A stretch of 64,000 nucleotides of DNA, taken from the NCBI RefSeq assembly GCF_000632225.1, contig NZ_JFYV01000007.1:40890-104889 (forward strand), written 5' to 3'. How positions within the stretch are numbered: position 1 is the stretch's first letter; each line of letters opens with the position of its first letter. The notes beneath the pieces are model-generated. The model searched no databases. It was not told the DNA's origin and saw only the letters and a list, made by a program, of their open reading frames with translations. The translations under genes were made by a program, and so were the position numbers. This document shows, one piece after another, positions 1-8,918 of this stretch. Source of the DNA: Sphingomonas sp. RIT328 (GTDB lineage Bacteria > Pseudomonadota > Alphaproteobacteria > Sphingomonadales > Sphingomonadaceae).

Positions 1-2
1 CT

Positions 3-677
3 ACCGATCGGCCGCTCATGTACCAGGGGCTGTCGCACCGCTTCCTCGCGGCGCAGCAGGACGTGCCTTTCCCGTCGGAGGCCGACGGCATCGATTTCGA
101 AGGCGAGTTCGGGATCATCACCGACGACGTGCCGATGGGCTGTTCCGCCGCGGACGCGCTGGCGCATGTCGTGCTGATCGTCCTTATCAACGACTGGTCG
201 CTGCGCGCGATCGCCCCGATCGAGATGAAGACCGGTTTCGGCTGGGTGCAGGCCAAACCCGCCTGCAGCATGGCGCCGTTCGCGGTCACGCCCGATGGCC
301 TGGGCGACGCATGGCGGCACGGGCGCGTCTGCCTGCCGCTGCGGGTCGAGGTCAACGGATCGTGGTTCGGCGATCCGGACGGCGGCGCGATGGCGGTCGG
401 CTTCCATGATCTGATCGCGCATGCGGCCCGCACGCGCGACCTGCCGGCGGGGACGATCATCGGTTCGGGGACGGTTTCCAATCCCGATTACGATCGCGTC
501 GGCTCGACCTGCCTGTCGGAGCGTCGCGTGATCGAGATGCTGGCACGGGGCCATGCACAGACGCCCTTCCTGTCCTTCGGCGATCGCGTCGCGATGACGG
601 CGGGCGGCGCGGCGACGTTCGGGCGGCTCGATCAGCGGGTGGTGCAGGCGGCCATGCCCGGCACGGCGGCGGTATGA
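3..677 (+). CDS. Fumarylacetoacetate hydrolase (FAH) family protein, 5' end outside window
   Basis: The reading frame is open from the first bases of the window, so the N-terminus (about 100 residues for this family) lies upstream; the first ATG here, at 18, is internal. The visible part carries typical FAH landmarks: an acidic metal-ligand stretch FEGEFGII, a WSLR element where the family usually has a vndvSaRd-like sequence, a lysine-containing QAKPACSMAPF segment and a GSGTVSNPD turn. Enzymes of this fold hydrolyse or hydrate 2-keto acids and acylpyruvates, often at the end of sugar-acid or aromatic catabolism. It precedes an esterase, a GH2 glycosidase and a hexuronate-type carrier, which fits a sugar-acid pathway by inference. 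The substrate cannot be read from the sequence. Confidence 0.8.
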   Translation, partial: TDRPLMYQGLSHRFLAAQQDVPFPSEADGIDFEGEFGIITDDVPMGCSAADALAHVVLIVLINDWSLRAIAPIEMKTGFGWVQAKPACSMAPFAVTPDGLGDAWRHGRVCLPLRVEVNGSWFGDPDGGAMAVGFHDLIAHAARTRDLPAGTIIGSGTVSNPDYDRVGSTCLSERRVIEMLARGHAQTPFLSFGDRVAMTAGGAATFGRLDQRVVQAAMPGTAAV

Positions 678-738
678 CGGCTCGGGCGGGCGGCTGCGCG
701 AGCGGTGAACCATCAGGATATGCGGAAGGACTGGCATC

Positions 739-2133
739 ATGCGCGCACGCTCACTGTCGATGATCCTCATGCCGGCGATGGCCGCTGCGGCATCCGCCAG
801 CGAGCCGGCGCCGGTGGTGCGGACAAACGCGGGCCCGGTGCGCGGCCTCGTCGCGGATGGCGTGCGGCAGTGGCTGGGCATCCCCTTCGCCGCGCCCCCG
901 ACCGGCCCCGACCGCTGGCGCGCGCCGCAGCCGGTGGCGCGCTGGTCGGCGGTGCGCGAGGCGCGGGCATACGGCCACGATTGCGCGCAACAGCCGTTCC
1001 CCAGCGACGCGGCGCCGCTCGGCACGGTGCCGTCGGAGGATTGTCTCGTGCTCAACGTCTGGGCGCCGCGCAGCCCGCGCGCGCGACTGCCGGTGATCGT
1101 CTGGTTCTATGGCGGCGGCTTCGTCAACGGCGGCTCGTCGCCGGCGACCTATGCGGGCGCACGCCTCGCGCGGCAGGGCGCGGTGGTCGTCAGCTTCAAC
1201 TATCGCGTCGGGCGGTTCGGCACCTTCGTCCATCCCGCGCTCGAAGGCCCGGCGGGCGCGCGCGCATCGGGCAATTACGGCTATATGGACCAGCTCGCCG
1301 CCTTGCGCTGGGTCCAGGCCAATGTCGCCGCCTTCGGTGGTGATCCGCGCAACGTGACGATCGTCGGCGAAAGCGCCGGCGGCATGTCGGTGCACACGCT
1401 CATCACCTCGCCGATGAGCGAAGGCCTGTTCGCGCGCGCCGTCGTGATGTCGGGCGGTGACGGCGAGAGCGGCGCGGCCACCCGCGATGCGGCGCAGGCG
1501 GCTAGCCTCGCCTTCGCCGCGGGCCAGGGCATCGCGGCCGACGCCCCCGACGCGGCAACGCGATTGCGCGCGCTCACCACGGATCAGGTCGTCGACGGCC
1601 TGACCATGCGCGCGCTGTTTCCGGGGAGCGGCACGCCGCGTACCTTCGCCTCGCCCTATCCCGACGGCACGATCGCGCTGCCGGTGGCGGCGACCTATCG
1701 CCGCGGCACGTTCTGGCATGTCCCGGTCATGATCGGCGCGACCAGCAACGACATCGGCGGACCGGACGGCATGATGATCCGCGGTGCCCGCACGCTCGCC
1801 GGGCTGATCGCGGATGCCGGGGTGCCGACCTATTATTACCGTTTCTCCTATGTGGCCCAAGCCGCGCCGGGCGGTAGTGGCGGCGGTGCCGGCCACGCCA
1901 CCGACGTCCCCTTCTTCTTCGCTACGCAGCGCGTCAAATATGGCGCGGCGACCACCGCGCGGGACGACGCCATGGGCCGCCTCATCAGTCGCTACCTCCT
2001 CAATTTCGCCACCACCGGCGATCCCAATGGTGACGGCCTGCCGGCGTGGCGGCGCTATGACCGCAACGCCGCGCCGATGATGGACTTCACCGCGAGCGGC
2101 ACGGCCGTGGCGGGCAGCGAGGCTGCACGTTAG
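739..2133 (+). CDS. Carboxylesterase type B (para-nitrobenzyl esterase family), exported
   Basis: The 464-residue protein has a short signal-like N-terminus and the alpha/beta-hydrolase type-B signature: EDCLVLNVW near residue 100, an oxyanion GGGF motif, and GESAGG with the nucleophile Ser212. His386 lies in GAGHATDVPFFF. The expected acid residue appears to be Asp338 in GATSND, where the family usually has Glu. It is shorter than the usual ~500-550 residues: the helical segment between the acid and YYYRFSYVA is reduced to about 25 residues. The family cleaves carboxylic esters. Beside a GH2 enzyme and a sugar-acid carrier, removal of ester decorations from plant polysaccharide is plausible but inferred. 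An in-frame ATG at 760 is an alternative start. Confidence 0.85.
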   Translation: MRARSLSMILMPAMAAAASASEPAPVVRTNAGPVRGLVADGVRQWLGIPFAAPPTGPDRWRAPQPVARWSAVREARAYGHDCAQQPFPSDAAPLGTVPSEDCLVLNVWAPRSPRARLPVIVWFYGGGFVNGGSSPATYAGARLARQGAVVVSFNYRVGRFGTFVHPALEGPAGARASGNYGYMDQLAALRWVQANVAAFGGDPRNVTIVGESAGGMSVHTLITSPMSEGLFARAVVMSGGDGESGAATRDAAQAASLAFAAGQGIAADAPDAATRLRALTTDQVVDGLTMRALFPGSGTPRTFASPYPDGTIALPVAATYRRGTFWHVPVMIGATSNDIGGPDGMMIRGARTLAGLIADAGVPTYYYRFSYVAQAAPGGSGGGAGHATDVPFFFATQRVKYGAATTARDDAMGRLISRYLLNFATTGDPNGDGLPAWRRYDRNAAPMMDFTASGTAVAGSEAAR

Positions 2134-2218
2134 TCATGCGGACGGCCCGGACGCACAATGCCCCGCACCGGCCGGCGCGCCAGCGCCGTCCACGATGCGG
2201 TCGAACGAGGAGAGGCAG

Positions 2219-4873
2219 ATGACATCCCGATGGATTGCCGCGGCGATCGGCATGGCGATCGCCGTACCGGCGGCGGCGCAGGCCGATCGCGCCACCATGA
2301 CGCTGGCGCAGGGCTGGCAATTCCAGCGCGGCGGCACGGTCGATCCTGCCGCGGCAGCGACGGCGGGCGGGGCATGGCAGCCGGTGTCGGTGCCGCATAC
2401 GTGGAACCGCGTCGGCTATTATCTCCCCGATCCGCAGCAGCATCGCAATCACGCCGATACGGTCGACAAATATCAGGGCGTCGGCTGGTACCGGCTGAGC
2501 TTCACCCCCGATGCCGCCTTCGCCGGCCGCCGCGCCTGGTTGCAGTTCGACGCGGCGAGCCGCACCGCCGAGGTCTGGCTCAACGGCCGGCGGCTCGGCG
2601 CGCATCGCGGCGGCTTTTCGCGCTTCCGCCTCGACGCGACCGACGCGCTGCGTGCCGGCGAGACGAACGTGCTGCTGGTCAAGGTCGACAACAGCCAGCC
2701 CGAGCCCGGCTCGGCGACCGCCGACGTGCTGCCGCTGGCCGGCGACTTCTTCGTCCATGGCGGGCTCTACCGCCCGGTCAGCCTGATCGCCACCGACCCG
2801 GTCCATATCGACATGATGGAGGACGGCGGCAGCGGCATCCTCGCCGCCATCCGCGCGATCACCCCCGCCGGCGCGACGATCGACGTGCGCGTCCGCGTTC
2901 GCAACGATCGCGCCCGCCGGCAGGATGCCGTCACCACCGTCCGCCTGCTCGATGCCGACGGCCGGACGGTGGCGCGCGCGACGCGCCGCGCCGGGCTCGC
3001 CGGCCATGCCACCGCGGCGGTCGCGCAGTCGCTCGCGGTCGCCGATCCGCATCTGTGGAACGGCGTCGCCGATCCCTATCTCCACCGGCTGGTGGTGGAG
3101 GTCACCACCCCGTCGGGCGCGGTGCTCGACCGGGTCGAGCAAGCCTTCGGCATCCGCGAGCTGCGCGCCGATCCGCAGCGGGGCTTCCTGCTCAACGGCA
3201 AGCCGCTGCGCCTGCACGGCGTCGGCTATCACCAGGATCGCGAGGGCAAGGGCTGGGCGATCAGCGACGCCGATGTCGAACAGGATGTCGCGATCATGCG
3301 CGAGATGGGGGTCAATACGATCCGCCTGACGCATTACCAGCACGGCCAGACGATCCACGACCTCGCCGACCGGTACGGCCTGATCGTCTGGGACGAGATC
3401 CCGCTCGTCTCGAAATGGACGCTCGGCAACGATCTGGTCGCCACCGACGCGCTGCGCGCCGACGCGCGCCAGCAGCTGCGCGAACTGATCCTTCAGAATG
3501 CCAACCACGCCTCGGTGGTCAGCTGGGGCATCGCCAACGAGGTCGATTTCGGCAAGTCGATCCCGGCGTTCATCACCACCCGCGACGGTGCTGCGCCCGA
3601 TCCGCTGCCGCTGCTGCGCGAACTCGACGCGCTCGCCAAAGCGGAGGATCCGTCGCGCGCCACCGCGCTCGCCACCTGCTGCGAGCGCAATATCGGTCCC
3701 ACCTCCGACGTGCCGATCACCGCGGTGGCGGCCGATCTCGGCGGGGCGAACCGCTATTTCGGCTGGTATTACGGCAAGCCGGCGGACCTCGGCCCGCACC
3801 TCGACGAACTGCACGCCAAGCGACCGGCGCAGCCGCTCTCGGTCACCGAATATGGCGCGGGCGGCGCGACGACGATCCACACCGATGATCCGCTCGGCGG
3901 GCCGATCGATGCGCGCGGCCACGACCAGCCCGAGGAATATGAAAGCTACATCCACGAACAGGCCTGGGCGACGCTGGCGCGCAAGCCGTATCTGTGGGCG
4001 AGCTGGCTGTGGAATTCGTTCGACTTCGCGACGACGGTGCGGCGCGAGGGCGATGCGGTCGACATCAACACCAAGGGCCTCGTCACCTACGACCGGCAGA
4101 TCCGCAAGGACGCTTATTATTTCTACAAGGCGAACTGGACCGAGACGCCGACCGTCCATATCAACGGCCGCCGCTACGTCGACCGCGCCTATCGCGTCAC
4201 CGACGTGCACGTCTACAGCAACGCCCCGCGCACCGAGCTCAGCGTCAACGGGCGGGTCGTCGGCACGATGAGCGATTGCGCGGAGCGGATCTGCGTCTGG
4301 CGCGATGTCGCGCTCACCGCCGGCGCCAATCGCGTCGTCGCGCGCGGCCTGTTCGCGGGCGGGGCGCAGGACGATCGCGTCGACTGGCAGCTGTCGCCCG
4401 ACGCGGCGCAGGCGGTGCGGATCGACAGCGGTGCGCTCGTCGCGCCGCAGGTCGCCGGCAAACGCTTCGGTTCCGATGCCTTTTTCGACGGCGGCACCGC
4501 GGGCAGCGTCAACCCCGCCGCCGGCTATGGCCCGCCGCCGCCGAGGAAGGTGGTGACCGGCACCGCGGGCGGGGTCGTCGCTGAAACCTATCGTCAGGGT
4601 CGTTTCGGCTATCGCATCCCGCTCGCCAACGGCCGCTATGCGCTCGACCTCACCTTCGTCGAGCCGTCGCTCGCGGCGGGGGCGCGCCAGTTCGACGTCA
4701 CCGTCAACGGCCGCCGGGTCATCGCCGCGCTCGACGTGGCGGCGGCAGCCGGCGGGCCGTTGCGGGCGATCACCCGGCGCGTGCCGGTCGAGGTCGGCGA
4801 CGGCGTGCTTGACGTGCGCTTCGTGCCGGTAAAGGGCGAGGCGATCGTATCCGCGCTGGAGATTTCGCGATGA
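2219..4873 (+). CDS. Glycoside hydrolase family 2 (beta-galactosidase/beta-glucuronidase-like), secreted
   Basis: I chose ATG 2219 over 2195 because GAGGAGAGG lies just upstream and the protein then begins with a clean signal peptide ending AAAQA. It has 884 residues. Domains in order: a GH2 sugar-binding jelly roll (about 25-190), an immunoglobulin-like domain (about 200-300), a TIM barrel (about 305-600), a C-terminal beta domain, and a malectin-like module in the last ~140 residues (KRFGSDAFFDGG onward). The likely acid/base is Glu441 in GIANEV and the nucleophile Glu544 in SVTEYG. The family removes terminal beta-galactosyl, glucuronyl or related units. The extra malectin-like module suggests carbohydrate binding. 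The stop overlaps an ATG that opens a 17-codon mini-frame leading to the MFS gene start. Confidence 0.9.
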   Translation: MTSRWIAAAIGMAIAVPAAAQADRATMTLAQGWQFQRGGTVDPAAAATAGGAWQPVSVPHTWNRVGYYLPDPQQHRNHADTVDKYQGVGWYRLSFTPDAAFAGRRAWLQFDAASRTAEVWLNGRRLGAHRGGFSRFRLDATDALRAGETNVLLVKVDNSQPEPGSATADVLPLAGDFFVHGGLYRPVSLIATDPVHIDMMEDGGSGILAAIRAITPAGATIDVRVRVRNDRARRQDAVTTVRLLDADGRTVARATRRAGLAGHATAAVAQSLAVADPHLWNGVADPYLHRLVVEVTTPSGAVLDRVEQAFGIRELRADPQRGFLLNGKPLRLHGVGYHQDREGKGWAISDADVEQDVAIMREMGVNTIRLTHYQHGQTIHDLADRYGLIVWDEIPLVSKWTLGNDLVATDALRADARQQLRELILQNANHASVVSWGIANEVDFGKSIPAFITTRDGAAPDPLPLLRELDALAKAEDPSRATALATCCERNIGPTSDVPITAVAADLGGANRYFGWYYGKPADLGPHLDELHAKRPAQPLSVTEYGAGGATTIHTDDPLGGPIDARGHDQPEEYESYIHEQAWATLARKPYLWASWLWNSFDFATTVRREGDAVDINTKGLVTYDRQIRKDAYYFYKANWTETPTVHINGRRYVDRAYRVTDVHVYSNAPRTELSVNGRVVGTMSDCAERICVWRDVALTAGANRVVARGLFAGGAQDDRVDWQLSPDAAQAVRIDSGALVAPQVAGKRFGSDAFFDGGTAGSVNPAAGYGPPPPRKVVTGTAGGVVAETYRQGRFGYRIPLANGRYALDLTFVEPSLAAGARQFDVTVNGRRVIAALDVAAAAGGPLRAITRRVPVEVGDGVLDVRFVPVKGEAIVSALEISR

Positions 4874-4919
4874 CCGCAGACGTCACCCGAGCCACCGCCT
4901 CGGCCGCGGCATCGTCGCG

Positions 4920-6182
4920 ATGACCGGACAGGCGCGCGGGTGGCGCGCGATACCACTGCGCTGGCGCCTGATCGCGCTCGTCACCTTGGGGACGATCCTC
5001 AACTATCTCGCGCGGTCGACGCTGTCGGTCGCGGCACCGCAGCTCAAAACCGAATTCGGCATGACGACCGAGGATTACAGCTGGGTCGTGCTCGCCTTCC
5101 AGGCGAGCTACACGGTGATGCAGACGGTGGCGGGCAGCGTGCTCGACCTGCTCGGCACGCGGCTCGGCTTCTTCCTGTTCGCGGTCGGCTGGGCGCTCGC
5201 CAACATGGCGCATGCGCTGGCGACCGGCTGGCCGAGCCTCGCCGCCTTCCGCGCCTTGCTCGGCGCGAGCGAGGCGGCGGCGATTCCGGCGGGGGCGAAG
5301 GCGGTGTCCGAATGGTTTCCGCCGCGCGAACGGCCGCTCGCCACCAGCGTGTTCCAGATGGGCACGAGTGTCGGCAATATGGTGGCGCCGCCGCTCGTCG
5401 CCTTCTGCATACTGGCGTTCGACTGGCAGGCCGCCTTCGTGGTCACCGGCGGGCTGAGCCTCGCCTGGGCGCTGCTCTGGTATTGGGGCTATCGCAGCCC
5501 GGCGGACCATCCTGCACTCGGCGAGGCGGAGCGTGCCACGCTGGCGGCGGCACAGACCGAGGACGTCGGCGACAAGCCGGCGACGCGCGCCGACCTGCTG
5601 CGCAGCCGCAGCTTCTGGGGAATCGCCATCCCGCGCTTCCTCGCCGAACCGGCGTGGCAGACGTTCAACTTCTTCATCCCGCTGTATCTCGTCTCGGTCT
5701 GGCACCTCGATCTCAAGAGCATCGCGCTCTGGGCGTGGATGCCGTTCCTCGCCGCCGATTTCGGCAGCCTCGCGGCGGGGCTGCTCCCCGGCTGGCTGAT
5801 GCGGCGCGGCGTGCCGCTGGTCGCCTCGCGCAAGATCACGATGACCGTCGGCGCCGCCTGCATGATCGGGCCGGCGTGCATCGGCCTCGCCGCAACGCCC
5901 GGCATGGCGATCCTGCTGTTCTGCGTCGGCGGTTTCGCGCATCAGATGCTCAGCGGCGCGCTCATCACCCTGTGCGCCGACATGTTCGACAGCCGCACCG
6001 TCGGCACCGCGAGCGGCATGGCGGGCACCTCGGCCTGGGTCGGCGGCATGCTGTTCACGCTGCTGATCGGGCAGAGCGCCGACGCCTTCGGCTACGATCC
6101 GCTGTTCGCGGCGCTCGCTGCGCTCGACCTCGCCGCCGCCGCGGTGCTGTGGAGCCTGTTGCGCGCGGCGCGGCGGGGGTGA
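4920..6182 (+). CDS. MFS transporter, hexuronate/anion:cation symporter (ACS) type
   Basis: This is a 420-residue polytopic inner-membrane protein with about 12 hydrophobic segments. It resembles the ExuT/ACS branch of the major facilitator superfamily: NYLARSTLSVAAPQL after helix 1, GEASEAA-like GASEAAAIPAGAKAVSEWFPPRER in the loop after helix 4, and GTSVGNMVAPP in helix 5. Carriers of this branch import galacturonate, glucuronate or other organic anions with protons. It starts 46 bp after the GH2 gene and is probably co-transcribed, so it may import the sugar acid released by the upstream enzymes (inference). Confidence 0.88.
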   Translation: MTGQARGWRAIPLRWRLIALVTLGTILNYLARSTLSVAAPQLKTEFGMTTEDYSWVVLAFQASYTVMQTVAGSVLDLLGTRLGFFLFAVGWALANMAHALATGWPSLAAFRALLGASEAAAIPAGAKAVSEWFPPRERPLATSVFQMGTSVGNMVAPPLVAFCILAFDWQAAFVVTGGLSLAWALLWYWGYRSPADHPALGEAERATLAAAQTEDVGDKPATRADLLRSRSFWGIAIPRFLAEPAWQTFNFFIPLYLVSVWHLDLKSIALWAWMPFLAADFGSLAAGLLPGWLMRRGVPLVASRKITMTVGAACMIGPACIGLAATPGMAILLFCVGGFAHQMLSGALITLCADMFDSRTVGTASGMAGTSAWVGGMLFTLLIGQSADAFGYDPLFAALAALDLAAAAVLWSLLRAARRG

Positions 6183-6219
6183 GGGACGCGGCACGCGGCG
6201 GCCGGACGCGGCTCGGCCC

Positions 6220-7356
6220 TCAGGGTTGCAGCCAGGTCAGCGCGTCGAACTCGCGGGCGAAGCGGACGCGCGCCGCACGGCCATAGACGCGCTGGCCGCC
6301 GGCGCCGTTGGTCAGCACGACGAGGCTGGTGCCGGCGCTCAGATCGGTGACGAACAGGTTGCAGACGCCGTCGTTCTGCCCCCAATGCCAGGCGAAGCGC
6401 CGCGCGCCCGCCTGTTCGAGGCCCCAGCCCAGCCCCCAGGAGAGCGCGCCCGCGACGCGCACGGTCGGCGTGTTCATCGCCGGGAAGCGGCGCGCGAAGC
6501 GGAGGAAGCGGGCATAGTCGCCCGCGGTGGTCCACAGGCCGGCGGCCATGTTCGGTATCAGGAAGAGCGGCAAGGCCGGCTTGCCGAGCGCCTGCGCCGC
6601 AGCGACCCTGTCCGCCTCCGTCCAGCGTTCGACGGATCGCGCGGGCCCCGCGTCGCGCGCCGTGCGGAAGGCGGCAGGGCCCTTGTCCGTCATCACCGCG
6701 CCGCCGGCATCATGCGGCCAGGCGACCGCGCCACCGTCGCCGATCCAGCCGTAGCCGCTCCGCGTCATCCCCGCCGGCACCAGCACCAGCCGGCGGACCA
6801 GCGCGGCGGCACTCTCGCCGGTGATCGTCTCGGCCAGCCGGGCGAGCAGCGCATAGCCTTCGCCCGAATAACGGAACGCCGATCCGGGCGTGAAGCTGCT
6901 GACGAGGTCGCCGGGCTCGGTGCGCCAGTTGAGCAGGCCACCGGCATGGGCGAGCAGATGACGCGGGGTGACGGCGCGGGTCGCGGCGTCGCGGGTGAAG
7001 GGGATATGCGCGACGACGGGTGCGTCGAGATCGATCCGGCCTTCGGCGACGAGCGCGTGGATCGCTGCGGCGAGCACGGGCTTGGACAGCGACGCCGCCT
7101 CGAACACCGTGTCGACGGTGGCCGGGGTGACGCCCGCCCTGGCGTCGCCCTCCGCATGGCTGTCGATCCGGTCACCGTCGAGCAAAGCCCAGCTCGCACC
7201 CGGCACATCGGCCAATGTCATCCACGGCTTGAGGAGGAACGGCGGCGGTACGGCGCCGTGTGCCGATGCCGGTTCCGGGGCCGGCGCGACCGTCGCGGCG
7301 AGGCCGCCGGCAAGCACAAGGCGGCGTGTCGGCGGGCGCGTGGAGCGGTCGGTCAT
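6220..7356 (-). CDS. Serine hydrolase of the class C beta-lactamase/penicillin-binding fold
   Basis: The 378-residue protein has an N-terminal twin-arginine stretch followed by a hydrophobic run and an ASA site, so it is probably exported, possibly by Tat. The active-site motif SLSK places the nucleophile at Ser89 and the lysine at residue 92. The second motif reads YSGEG, with Gly where many relatives have Asn, and an HWGQNDG motif sits near the C-terminus. The family includes esterases, D-aminopeptidases and beta-lactamase-like proteins, so antibiotic hydrolysis should not be assumed. It is convergent with the MFS gene (37 bp between stops). Confidence 0.85.
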   Translation of the reverse strand: MTDRSTRPPTRRLVLAGGLAATVAPAPEPASAHGAVPPPFLLKPWMTLADVPGASWALLDGDRIDSHAEGDARAGVTPATVDTVFEAASLSKPVLAAAIHALVAEGRIDLDAPVVAHIPFTRDAATRAVTPRHLLAHAGGLLNWRTEPGDLVSSFTPGSAFRYSGEGYALLARLAETITGESAAALVRRLVLVPAGMTRSGYGWIGDGGAVAWPHDAGGAVMTDKGPAAFRTARDAGPARSVERWTEADRVAAAQALGKPALPLFLIPNMAAGLWTTAGDYARFLRFARRFPAMNTPTVRVAGALSWGLGWGLEQAGARRFAWHWGQNDGVCNLFVTDLSAGTSLVVLTNGAGGQRVYGRAARVRFAREFDALTWLQP

Positions 7357-7459
7357 CCGCCGGCGCTACCGCACGCCGCCCACTTTGCAAGAGCCGGCGT
7401 CGCTCGGGCGTAGCGCGACGGAGACGGCGCCGGTGCAGCCGATCCGCCCGCGGGGCCGG

Positions 7460-8914
7460 TTACGGCGCAGGAGCCGGCGCCGGTGCGATCCATCCCCCCG
7501 CGGTCGCGACGTACAGGCGGGCGACGTTGAGGAACTGCCGCGTCCGTGCGACGACGAGGCCGTTGCTGGCGCGCTGGTAGAGGCGTTCGGTCTCCAGCAC
7601 CTGGAGGATGCCCGAATTGCCGACCTCGAAGCTGCGCCGCGACAGGTGGCGCGAGCGTTCGGCGACTGCGACCGACGCCTGCTGGTCGGCGACCGAGCGG
7701 GTGTCGTTCCGCATCGCCGAGAGCAGATCGGCGACCTGGCTGAACGCGACCAGCACCGTCTGTTCGTAGCGCGCCTGGCTGGCGCGGGCCCGGTCGACCG
7801 CCGCCGCGCGCTCGGCCTTCAACGTGCCGCCGTGGAAGATCGGCGCGGTCAGGCCAGCGAACAAATCGTAGCCGCGGAAGGCGTTCCTGACGAGGTCACC
7901 GACCGCCGGGGCGCCCTGCGTCAGCGTCGCGCCCAGGGTGATGTCGGGATAGAGGCGCGCGGTGGCGACGCCGATCGCCGCGGTGGCGGCGTGCAACTGC
8001 GCCTCCGCCTGGAGGATGTCGGGGCGGCGGTGGACCAGCGCGGACGGCAGCGCCACCGGGATCGTCGCCGGCAGCGTCAGCCGGTCGAGCCCGACGTCGG
8101 TGGGCGGCAGCGTGTCGGGCGTGGTGCCGATGAGGGTGGCGAGCAGGTGCCGCGCTTCCGCGAGCTGCTGGTCGAGCTGCGGCAGGTCGCCGCGGTCGGC
8201 GGCATATTGGCTCTGCGCGTTGAGCACCTCGACCAAAGTGCCCTCGCCGCCGGCGCGGCGCTTCTGCGTCAGGTCGACGTTGCGCTGGTCGTCGGCGAGC
8301 AGCGCGCGGGCGGTGGCGATCTGCGCGTTGAGCGCGGCGATGGTCAGCACCTGATTGACCACCTGTCCCGCGATCGAGAGATGCGCCGCCTCGGTCTGGC
8401 GCTGCTGCGCCTCGGCTTGCGCGGCGCTCTGCTCGACGCTGCGGCGCAGGCCGCCGAACAGGTCGAGGTCGTAGCTGACGCCGCCGCCGACGGTGTAGAG
8501 GTTGAATTCCGGATTGCCGCCGGGGGCGAGCGGATTGCTGCCGGAGAAGCCGAAGGCGGCGAGGTTGACCTGCTGCTGGTCGGCGCGGGCATTGGCGTCG
8601 ACCTGCGGCAGGCGGCGGCCGGCGATGGCGCGGACCTCGTCGCGGCTGGCGGCGAGCGTCGCGTTGCTCGCGGCGAGGCTGCGGTTGTGCGCGATCGCCT
8701 GATCGACCAGTGCGTCGAGCTGCGGCGAGCCGAAGGCGGTCCACCACCGCTGCTCCGGCCCGTCGCCGAACGCGACGCGCGGCGGGGCCGCCTCGCCGGC
8801 GGGCTGGTAGCCGCTCGCGGCGGGGGCCTGCGGCCGCGCGAAATCGGGGCCGACGGTGCAGCCGGCGAGCGCGGCGGCCGCGACGGCGGTGAGGATCAGG
8901 GGGGCAACGCGCAT
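7460..8914 (-). CDS. NodT-family outer-membrane efflux lipoprotein
   Basis: This 484-residue protein is the outer-membrane channel of a tripartite efflux pump. It begins with a lipoprotein signal ending LAGC, so the lipidated residue is Cys19. Two duplicated coiled-coil halves of the TolC/OprM fold follow, rich in AxxLAxARxxV heptads. The sequence DVGLDRLTLPATIPVALPS and a later HRRPDILQAEAQL motif are typical of NodT/OprM proteins. It lies 4 bp downstream of the EmrB-type gene in the same operon and ends in a Pro/Ala-rich tail. Confidence 0.93.
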   Translation of the reverse strand: MRVAPLILTAVAAAALAGCTVGPDFARPQAPAASGYQPAGEAAPPRVAFGDGPEQRWWTAFGSPQLDALVDQAIAHNRSLAASNATLAASRDEVRAIAGRRLPQVDANARADQQQVNLAAFGFSGSNPLAPGGNPEFNLYTVGGGVSYDLDLFGGLRRSVEQSAAQAEAQQRQTEAAHLSIAGQVVNQVLTIAALNAQIATARALLADDQRNVDLTQKRRAGGEGTLVEVLNAQSQYAADRGDLPQLDQQLAEARHLLATLIGTTPDTLPPTDVGLDRLTLPATIPVALPSALVHRRPDILQAEAQLHAATAAIGVATARLYPDITLGATLTQGAPAVGDLVRNAFRGYDLFAGLTAPIFHGGTLKAERAAAVDRARASQARYEQTVLVAFSQVADLLSAMRNDTRSVADQQASVAVAERSRHLSRRSFEVGNSGILQVLETERLYQRASNGLVVARTRQFLNVARLYVATAGGWIAPAPAPAP

Positions 8915-8918
8915 CGGA

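Noticed and set aside
2087..4210. 707-codon open frame on the minus strand opposite the GH2 gene
   Set aside because: It is antisense to a gene with intact catalytic motifs. The Arg/Asp/Gly/Ala-rich product has no family features, as expected for a shadow frame in high-GC DNA.
4870..4923. 17-codon mini-frame (ATGACCGCAG...CGATGA) linking the GH2 stop to the MFS start
   Set aside because: It could couple translation, but the overlap of ATG and TGA at both ends is easily explained by chance in GATGA-rich sequence.
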